Shown: positions 56,161 through 64,000 of the stretch, piece after piece
How the letters are laid out: every line of letters starts with the position of its first letter
Position numbering within the stretch: position 1 is the stretch's first letter
Assembly: GCF_022376445.1 (NCBI RefSeq)
Contig: NW_025954990.1
Span: 338,837-402,836 of the forward strand
Direction: 5' to 3'
DNA length: 64,000 nucleotides
DNA from: Fomitopsis serialis
Lineage: Eukaryota; Basidiomycota; Agaricomycetes; Polyporales; Fomitopsidaceae
Made by a program: the position numbers and the translations under genes
Notes under the pieces: model-generated
Seen by the model: only the letters and a program-made list of their open reading frames with translations
Told to the model about the DNA's origin: nothing
Database searches by the model: none

Positions 56161-57590
56161 TCAGAGAACATCCTGCATCCACGGATGGGCAAGGAGCTGT
56201 GCCGCCGACCACCGCTCTTCTGGATCGATGGTCAACGCATGGAGAAGGAAGTCGACTACCTGTGGTAGCTCTTCGGCTGGATGGCCTGCCCGGGAAAGCA
56301 AATCTTCGAGGGTTATCCCGTACGCAGAAGGTCGGAGGAGGTGACCTGAAAGGAAGTCTAGAATTAGGGGTGATCAGGTTCCGAGGACGTGACCGCCTTA
56401 CCCGATTCATCGAAGTACTGCTTAGCAGCAACACCCTTGGCTACAAAGCTCTGAGGGAAGGGGCCGAGCAGACCGACCATTTGTGAGAGATGTGTTTGCG
56501 TGTGGTCCATGCCAGTCTCTTCGTTCTGCCACGCAGGATCAAAGAGAATCGCGCCTCGCGCGAATTCGTACATCTGCAAAGCGGACTAATTAATCTGTGA
56601 GTTCGTGCATCGCAAAATGACTTACGAGGCATCCGAAGTTCCAGATATCGGTCTTGGTATCCCATGGTGCACCGATGAGAACCTCGGGGGATCGGAGAGC
56701 CAGGGGTTGGATCACCGCGGCCCATTGACGGGATGTCGTGTTCGCTAGAGACAGATTAGAATCAGAACATGCGAATGTCGCAGCACTCACCTGAGCCGAA
56801 GTCCGTGAGCTTGTAAGTTGTGCTGAAAAGATCCATGATCTCGATATCCTTCGTAGTCTGGTCCTCTGCGAACCCGATCCCAGTCAATAGTATGTTGTCG
56901 CCCTTGATATCTATGACCTGTTTAGTGACCGACGTGACGTAGAAGACATAGCTCACCTGTATGGATGACGCCACACTCGTGCATGTATTGAAGGCCCTGG
57001 AGGACCTGCTTTGCTATGCGTTGAACTAATATCAACGGTAGGGAGCTAGGGAAGCTGTGGTACACATCAAGAACGCTCAAACCAAGCGGTTCAAGAATGA
57101 GACAGGTGTGTTTGCCAGTCGCCGGCCCGTGATGAACAAAAGAGTCGAGCAATTGACAGACGTGAGGCTTTCCGGGCGAGCTGGATGGACCACTTTGGAG
57201 CATGCGCAGGACACCAAGTTCATCAGGACCCTTGTTATTGTCGGACAGCCAAGATACCATGACCTTCATGGCGAATTCTTGCTCTGTTCTGAGAGTCGTC
57301 AATGTGCATCGTCAATGCTAGCTTGCATTATAGTGAAACATTACGAGCCTAATATCACGAACAAGCCAAACCGTGGAGTGCGTTCCATGACCCAACATCC
57401 TCAGAGCTCGATACTTCTCGTTAAATATCTCACCCTTAGCAACGGGATAGAATTTGGTCTGATCTAGGTCGAGAGGCAGGGGTGTGGACATGCGAGTGAT
57501 GCGAATCATTGAGCCAGAGTCAGACCGGCGCGCGGACTGATTGGATGTTCCCGATATATAGTCTCGCAGGGAGGAGAAAGCGCGGTACAT
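56161..57590 (-). CDS. SRPK-like Ser/Thr protein kinase (CMGC group)
   Basis: Six exons (57590-57349, 57288-56957, 56910-56791, 56744-56626, 56573-56402, 56345-56161) give 389 residues. Kinase landmarks are the Gly-rich loop LGHGTHSTVWLV (about 65-76), ATP lysine in EFAMKV (about 89), HVCQLLDSFVHHG, KHTCLILEPLG, the catalytic loop VIHTDIKGDNILL (Asp at about 192), TDFGSA (about 227-232), LRSPEVLIG, DIWNFGCL and LTIDPEERWSA near the C-terminus. HTDIK.DN and the short spacer to DFG are typical of fungal SRPK-like kinases, which phosphorylate Arg/Ser-rich substrates. The first intron fits only as a GC-AG intron or as a frame break: GC-AG gives a length divisible by three and an intact RTEQEFAMKV. 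Confidence 0.85.
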
Positions 57591-58079
57591 GGTGACGGCG
57601 ACCCCACTGAGCGAGCGTACGACGTCGTAAAGGGTAATGAACGTTGAGAACAGAAGCTTCAGCCATCGGCAAGCATATCATGTACTGGCGCTCCCGATGC
57701 GGGCGCTTGCCATCTAGTACATACTTGGTCTGAAAAGCTTCCGCGATGGTATGTACTTAGGCCGGCCGCCGTCATAAATGCTTGCGAATGGGAAATAAAC
57801 CGTGGATGGGAATTGAAAGTAGGGGCTCCGTACGTGCAGACACGATGAAACGAGACTGGTCAGGAATCATAGTAACAATTGCAAGTTCAAGTTGTGCAGC
57901 GTCGAGGCTCTCTGTGATGACAAGTCCGTAATTCAGTGGTTTCCCAAAGAGCCTCTCTATCTACATGCTCAACTATCCATGACAGAGGCGGGGCGCATGC
58001 ATTTTGCGGATTCGACTTCTAGTGGGCCAACATTGATCGTACGCATGGCATCTATGACATCGTACACGACATTTGTGGA

Positions 58080-59689
58080 CTAACTCGACCCGAAAGATCT
58101 CCAAATTCTCCGTTGACAGGAGTATAGCGTGACGGATACTGGCCGCAGCTTGCAGTACTTGTTGGCATCACACCAATGTGTTTGCATCTTTCTGTCGAAT
58201 GCCATATGTTCAACTTCAAGCAGACCCATATAAACGCTCGTACTTACAAACTCCTCCAATTTCCAGAGGTAACATACCTTCGGTGGTTTTTTGGGGACCA
58301 ATACCGAAAAGCCAGGTCGCTCTTTCGGTACCAATGCCACAAAACCAAACACCAGACGGACATGCAGCCCTGCAAGTAGAGAGCAATGCAGCCGTGACAA
58401 CAGTGGCCGCACCACCAACGACTTGACCACCCGTGGAGCCCAGTGTTTATTCCCCCGCTCCAGACCGAGAGTCAGGACTATGGAGACGACCAAGTGGGGG
58501 TTTCGCTTGTGCAGGAGCGCGAGAGTCTCATCAAATCTCGGCCAATCCATGAATGACCACTGAGGGGCGCCATTTGAAAGCAGTGTCTGAATGATAGGCA
58601 CGTGGAGAGCCCGCAGACTGTTGGGAGTGCGAGAGAGAAATACCAGAAACGTCGGTGGAAACTTGTAGGTAGGCAAGTCGACGGTTTGAGAGCGAATTAG
58701 AACGACACCCAAGAACTTGAGGAGCGAGTGCTGAGATAGATCCATTGTCTCGAGCACTGTCAGGGACACTGGTTGGTTAATCATAGGTGGCAGTCATTGA
58801 GAACGTACGTACGGCCCGAATTCGCTGCACAGTGCACTGTGAGTTCCTCCAAGGTGTCCTTCGCTTCGTCCACCATTCCTAGGAACGACGTCTCCTCTGC
58901 CCGGTCACTTGACCAGCCCCACACAAATTTCTGGAAGGCGCATTTGAAAGGCGGTTGCCTGAGCACACTTAGCACCCACAAAGGCACTGGGTGCGTCGAC
59001 GAGGCGATCGACATCTCCCGGATACAGATCTTAGAGTCCGAGGTGGCATTTCTGTTTGCCGGTAATCGCGCGGGCCCATGGAGTAGTAGGCTCTGTAGAG
59101 GAGGACGCAATTCCCGCAGATGCAGACATGACACTTGCGGAAAAGCGATGAGAAGGAGTAAGATGTCAGACGCCGAATCCAATGTGGTTGACATAACGTG
59201 TAGCGTCTGCAACCGCGGTAAGGTGAACAGTGATTGAGGCGGCTTATCGGGATATTCGTCGTCCAAGGCGTCGCCCGTATGCATCTTGGGCCTACATTTG
59301 ACATCCACGCCAACCAGCCGCAAGCAATTCACATTGGGCAATGCCGAGAGTACTTCTTCCAGGAGTGGTACATCGGACGCCACGGGATCCTCAGGGACAT
59401 CGAGATGCAGGCGAACTTCGGTGAGTGTGACATCGCGGACGCATTGCGCCACTCCAGTGCCAGTCGATGAGGATGAATGGATGATGTATTGGAATGCTCT
59501 ACAGCGATCGACGCCCTTCAGCGAGACCGCTTTGAATAGGTATCGCCGCGTCCTTGGTACCCATGCCCGCTGCGTCAATGCGCAGGCTCGGAGGGTCGGA
59601 AAATTGGATGACAGCTCGTCGATGATGTCGTCCCATAGTTCGGGTGGCAGCGCAACGTGTAATGGTTGCGAGCCCATCGCACTAGACAA
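58080..59689 (-). CDS. F-box protein, second subfamily (member J)
   Basis: Exon 1 (59689-58813) and exon 2 (58768 leftward) are joined by a 44-nt intron. The F-box is at the very N-terminus: LPPELWDDIIDEL ... LRACALTQRAWVPRTRRYLFKAV. The body is LRR-like (VNCLRLVGVDV, LPRLQTLHVMST, VSCLHLREL). Exon 2 carries LLKFLGVVLI, FLVFLSRTPNSLRALHVPI and WSFMDWPRFDETLALL. This differs from the family at 1-55 kb in lacking the LVHNTAL and PWHDRGIV motifs, and matches the gene at 60590. The 3' end is uncertain: either the frame runs on to 58080 (521 residues) or another intron starts near 58260. Confidence 0.75.
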
Positions 59690-60589
59690 TATACAGGTGC
59701 GTGCGCAGCCTCCAGCCAGTTCGTGAGTGCATTACGGATGCGACGGTAAGAGCAGCTCTCACGGAATGTCAGGTCTTTAAGCCGCGGTACGTTCACGTCT
59801 TGACCAAGAGTTCGCGCTCAGCGTAGCTGTGCGAGTGCTACAACCAAGGGCCGCAGAATCACCCAAAATTTGGATTCAATCACCGAATTGCATCTGTTAG
59901 AGAATATTATTCCCCGCCAGATTGTAGGACATACCTGCGAGGCAGAAGAAGGCAGCGAAACCCTGAGGAGGGAGTTAGAGACCCCTGATCAATCGATCTG
60001 ATCAAGTGCGGGTCAGTAAAGCTGATGGGCGTTGCATTCACACGATCCTGATTCTAGGTCACGCAATCATGCCTGTGGCGTTCAGTCAGTGTCAAGGCAT
60101 ATGTCTATGCGTGAATATTGCAACCGACGACGCTGCAATGGGCTTGACAGCGCGATACAGACTCACGAAACCTTTGAAATCGGGGAGTGTGCAATGCATC
60201 CTGGCTCCGGCATGTGGGCGTCGATGCACTACACCACACCATATCATCGCACTACACGGAGGCATGCTGTGATAACAACAATGGTAGCGATGTCTCGTCA
60301 AGAGAACCGTTCCTAGCGTCCGAGTCGGTTCAACCTGATGCATCACCAAGTAATCGCGAGAGTGGCAAGCGTGTTCAGAATTCGAGGAGCATGAAAGAGG
60401 CAGAGGATAGGTGGATAACAGGCGACAGGAGTCGACGTTGAGCGTAGACTGCGACCTGCGAAAGGAGTCAGCAGCCCACCGGACGTGTGAGAGAAAGTAC
60501 TATGCATACCTCATTGTCTCCGTTCAGATACCCAACTGGCCCGTTCGTTGTAGGGCATGCACTGCTGCTCAACAAGGATCAGACAAGGG
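59690..60589. other. Intergenic region between F-box genes J and K
   Basis: No supported gene, motif or repeat seen. Confidence 0.5.
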
Positions 60590-62075
60590 CTAGATATCAA
60601 CATAGAGCAGCTTACCGCGCAATGATTCCACGGCATCATGAGGTATAGGAAGCCAGCAGGACAGTCCGGAGTCGTCAAGAGGATGCGTGAGTGGACCACC
60701 CCTTACCACCGCTTTGATCATCATGCCCGCAACCAGGCTGTTACGTAGCCGATCCACCAATGGCCCGACGATGTCGGGAATAGTATCTCCGTCGGATTTA
60801 GACGACGTGAGGTCGAAGGTAACCCGCAACGCAGGTTTCTTCTTCGCGAGGACGGCTAGAGAGCGATCGAGATCCGGCCAGTCAAAGAACTCCCAGGACA
60901 TACGCTCCACAAGGGGTACGGGGAGCCTTATGTAGAAGGTTAGGTCGCGCAAACGCCCGAGATGGAGACGAGCCAGGAAGGTCGGAAGAGCGGTGTACGG
61001 CTTGCTACCCACGTCGAAGCAACCGTACGAAAATCCAAGAAGAAGGGTTTGCAGGCTGGTGTGCTTCGTCAAGTCGGCCTGTCGCAGGACTAAACAAAGT
61101 GAATACAACGCATTGAATCGCGCCATAGATACACTCACACGAGTCGTTCCAGATCATGAGGTGTAGGTATTCGAGAGACTGCTTTGATGACATAATGGCA
61201 TCGAACATGCGAGGGTCGTCGCCGCCAGCGTAAAAACAGTCCACCTGTCGTAGATGAAGCTCGAATGGATACCGTGATAAACCACGTAGGACGATCGCCG
61301 TGTCTATGATACCGGAGGCTACAACGAGAGATGTGATGGTCGTAAGAGCGGGCATACTTGCTGTGTCATTTGCCTTGATATCCAGTGTCGGGTTCTCCAG
61401 GTCTAGTGGTTGGTCGATTTGCATGTTCATGAGTACTAGTCTCGTGAGGGACGGAAAGCATGTACAGAGCGTCCAGAAGTCTGCCCAAGTCCTGAAAGAC
61501 ACCATGGAGATACTAAGGCTCGAGATCCAAAATGAAGAGAACAGAGAACCTATAAAGGTAGCATTGATGTCCACCTGTTCATCGTAAGAAGCCTCGGAAA
61601 CCCAGGCGACGAGTTCGTTGTAGTTGCAGGAGGTCAACTGCAATGAATCGATGTTCGGCAGGTGACGAAACGCCCATCGAGCAGCGTCGCGCCATTCAGG
61701 CCGAGTGTATCCATCAGAGCTGAACTTGACAGTCCGGACATAGTCTTGTATGCTGGTGCCTGCCGCTACCGACGACTTCAGAATGGCAACGAAGGAGAGA
61801 CAGTGATCGATATCTGTAAGGATGACGTTCTCGAAGAGGTGACGACGAGCCCACGGAGCCCACGCCCAGCAAGTCAAGCTGCACGCCGACAGAGAACGAC
61901 GGTCGTCGCAGAGGTCGTCCAGTATGTTCCGACAAAGTTCCGGTGGGAAGACTGGTATCGACAGTGTCGTCGACAGAGCGCTCTGTGTACGAGGAACCGC
62001 ATATATGCGTGTTTTTACGTGAGCTCTCGTGAAAGGATAGCACATACAACGACTCACCCGAACAGACGGTGCCAT
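60590..62075 (-). CDS. F-box protein, second subfamily (member K)
   Basis: Three exons fit: 62075-62058 (MAPSVR), 61982-61139 and 61089-60590, giving 453 residues. The short first exon is chosen because GTGAGT...ACACAG is a clean intron and leads directly to SALSTTLSIPVFPPEL, matching the N-terminal F-box position of gene J. The frame is also open further upstream, but that sequence has no coding character. The F-box is FPPELCRNILDDLC ... LSACSLTCWAWAPWARRHLFENVIL. The body has LPNIDSLQLTSCN, FPSLTRLVLMNMQ and SKQSLEYLHLMIWND. The last exon has KHTSLQTLLLGFS, WEFFDWPDLDRSLAVL and LPIPHDAVESLRGKLLYVD. It is about as long as its neighbour J and is a tandem duplicate of it. Confidence 0.8.
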
Positions 62076-62748
62076 TTTCGCGCCAGAGTCCGACGTAAAT
62101 CTCCTCCAATGATCTTCTGACGACTCGACTGTTTGAGCACAGCTAGAGCACAAACTTCCGACACAAATCTGAAGCCACGAAGCCTGGTGGTAGGTCCAGT
62201 ATAAAATAGAACTACGAGCCGGCGCACGCGTGCACTGCGATGCGATAGTCGTTGGGAGACGAGGCAACTTCGCGGAACGGCGACTCGTAATTAGTTGCAG
62301 GCGGCCCTCTTCAAGCAGCCACATGGCAAGCGTGCGTGGCTTCAGATTCAGATCGGGGCGGACGTGCCAAACGTATGCCCAACGTACGCGTACTATGCAC
62401 AGGGTCACTGGCAAATATTGCCAACGTACTATGCCAAGTACTGAGAATATGCTCTCTGTTAGTTGATCTGTCTGATGTGCTCCGTTCAATGGTGCAGTCT
62501 AACGCGACAGAGGAGAGCTGTACAGTACCCGAGGCGGGGGAAAGCGAAGAGCCTGTGGCTGAACGGACGTATCGGATCTGCGTAGTTGCAATCCGGCGGA
62601 GGGTCGATATCGAGATTGAAATATTGACGTTGGGCAGTCGAGTGAAGGTCCTGTGCAGCAGCAGCGCGTTCCCGTCGTCGTGTAGACCACCCAACCTACA
62701 CAACAGCTGCCCTGGTCCAGCGATCATCACCAGGTAATCTTCAAATCT
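62076..62748. other. Intergenic region
   Basis: Frames on both strands overlap one another and carry no motif. The plus-strand frame at 62336-62737 is a candidate only by length. Confidence 0.4.
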
Positions 62749-62759
62749 TCACGTAATGC

Positions 62760-63010
62760 GCGATCGTTGACTTTGATACTTAGCTCCGACGAGTCGAGTA
62801 CGTCTCGAAGGTAGAGACAGCGACGCTGAGAACCAAACCCGATAGCGCGGAAGAGTTGACGACGCGAAAGAAGTACACAGGCTGAACAGGTTAGACTTCA
62901 ATTCGGAGAGCGGATAGGTCGTCCCGCAACGGGTCGACGACGTATGCCCATATAGCTCCGGCGGGGGCTTGAGGCGATGTATAAGAGGGTTCCTTGACAT
63001 TCCTGCCGAC
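62760..63010 (-). pseudogene. F-box remnant of the second subfamily
   Basis: Reading the minus strand in three successive frames gives LKPPPELYG, then VVDPLRDDLSALRI, then LTCSACVLLSRRQLFRAI and RCLYLRDVLDSSELSIKV. This reproduces the pattern of genes J and K (PPEL..., DDL..LR.CSLTC.A....RR.LF..V), with two frame shifts. It is a decayed third tandem copy, or a gene with two missing or extra bases. Confidence 0.5.
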
Positions 63011-63681
63011 GCAACGGGTGATAGACCCTGCATATACCAAAGACTAGAGTAAGCAATGGATCGGTTGCAGGTAGACTGAATCGGGCGATGACATACAGTG
63101 CCACTGCGTGCCACTGGCCTGGACCGCCGAGTTCGTGAGCCATCGTTAACTTGTAGCTATTGCTGATTGATATCTCCGTAAGTTCAAAGCACATCCAGCA
63201 ACATCATGATACTTACACCGAGCTGTCCTACCTTCAACCGGAGCAGGAAGAGGACGGGATTATCTTGATTGAGGAGTATCACAATATTTGCACGTTATAA
63301 CCACATCGCACAGACGCTGGATCTGCCGCCCACGTTCACTTAAGTACATCTCGTACTTACTACGAGAAAGATCCAGGTGGTATCCACTGTCTCAGACTTG
63401 GCTAACCGATCCTAGATCGCGATGTCTCGTGTCATTGTTATTGTGAAGGAATCATGTGTGCAAGACTCACACAGCGGAGGGAGCACAAGGCGGCACGTTC
63501 TTTAACCGCTGCAACCGAGAGGGTAAGCACAGTATCGAACGTCTGGACAGGAATATAATACATTGCATCTAACGGGACAAAAGCAACGACAGCACGCGTA
63601 CACGGCAGGATATCTGATGATACAAGTAGTAATGACACACCGCCCTTCTCGTTCGTGTATAGACAAGCGTCAAGATCAGAC

Positions 63682-64000
63682 TTAGCCGATGGCCATAGGG
63701 GCATCCACCGCTTCACTGACCTCGCGCAGAGCTGCATCCTGAGGGCGCATCGAGAAGATGACGTCCTTTAGCACTTGCGCGATCAGCCCGTGTTGCGCCT
63801 CCGTAGCCAGCTTCTCGCTACGGATGTACATTCGTCAGTCCGGATCCACACGCAAGAGGCGGAAGACTGACCTATCCTTGGCACCCTTCAGCAGCTGGTT
63901 CTGGTCCTCTTTTTCTTCTCTTCCTTCTGCTCGCCACCGTCAACATCTGGGATGACCGCGAGCAGCAAACTAACCTTGGCAGCCTTGTCATCTTTTCAGC
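63682..64000 (-). CDS. 3' end of an unidentified gene running off the window
   Basis: Entering from 64000 the minus strand reads a Lys/Glu-rich stretch (QKEEKKK-type, then NQLLKGAKDR), a GT-AG intron at about 63821-63871, and a last exon with EKLATEAQHGLIAQVLKDVI, SMRPQDAALREVSEAVDAP and stop TAA at 63682-63684. It is helical and charged, and looks like a soluble protein. The rest of the gene is outside the window and I cannot name the family. Confidence 0.45.

Noticed and set aside
62076..62489. N-terminal extension of F-box gene K
   Set aside because: The frame is open, but the sequence has no coding character, the F-box in its paralogue is N-terminal, and a clean short first exon (MAPSVR) with intron explains the start.
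1..64000. tRNA, rRNA or CRISPR features
   Set aside because: I looked for tRNA T-loop patterns, rRNA-like conserved blocks and regularly spaced short repeats and found none convincing; the repeat arrays seen are coding or element minisatellites.

Overview
The window is nuclear DNA of a filamentous basidiomycete, probably an agaricomycete of the polypore type. The reasons are many 50-65 nt GT-AG introns, GC-rich coding exons, a typical basidiomycete serine hydroxymethyltransferase, a fungal GH18 chitinase, a DUF6533-type membrane protein, an SRPK-like kinase and a large lineage-specific F-box family. I saw no prokaryotic operon, rRNA, tRNA or CRISPR array.

Layout. 0-5 kb: two disrupted F-box genes and a duplicated fragment of a third. 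6.2-8.4 kb: serine hydroxymethyltransferase (9 exons, one of only 8 nt). 9.5-14.2 kb: two neighbouring, related secreted low-complexity proteins. 15-16.7 kb: secreted GH18 chitinase. 17.3-21.3 kb: two multi-exon membrane-protein genes on the minus strand. 22.7-23.4 kb: a small membrane-anchored protein. 24.6-26 kb: a disrupted F-box gene that is an inverted duplicate of the one at the left edge. 26-30 kb: no recognisable gene. 30-45 kb: five intact F-box genes. 50.2-52.4 kb: type-B carboxylesterase. 53.3-54.9 kb: another F-box gene. 55.7 kb: a decayed esterase fragment. 56.2-57.6 kb: SRPK-like kinase. 58-63.2 kb: a second F-box subfamily (two genes and a remnant). The right edge cuts an unidentified gene.

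The most striking feature is a pair of inverted DNA elements, at 37036-39642 (+) and 45175-47463 (-). They share terminal inverted repeats, dense subterminal GAGCTGCTC/GAGCATCTC motifs and the same outer arms. Each is flanked by its own 7-bp direct repeat (CTTCATC; CTTCAAC in element orientation). Neither has a transposase, and each carries a different intron-containing host-gene fragment: a p47/Shp1-type SEP-UBX segment in one, and what looks like the linker of a Cdc15/Imp2-type F-BAR protein in the other. They behave like Pack-type (gene-capturing) TIR transposons and bracket two intact F-box genes.

A caution applies to the left 26 kb. Several otherwise good genes, including the housekeeping SHMT, have single missing bases, mostly in G or C runs, whereas genes from 30 kb on are nearly all in frame. 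Some apparent pseudogenes may therefore be consensus errors.
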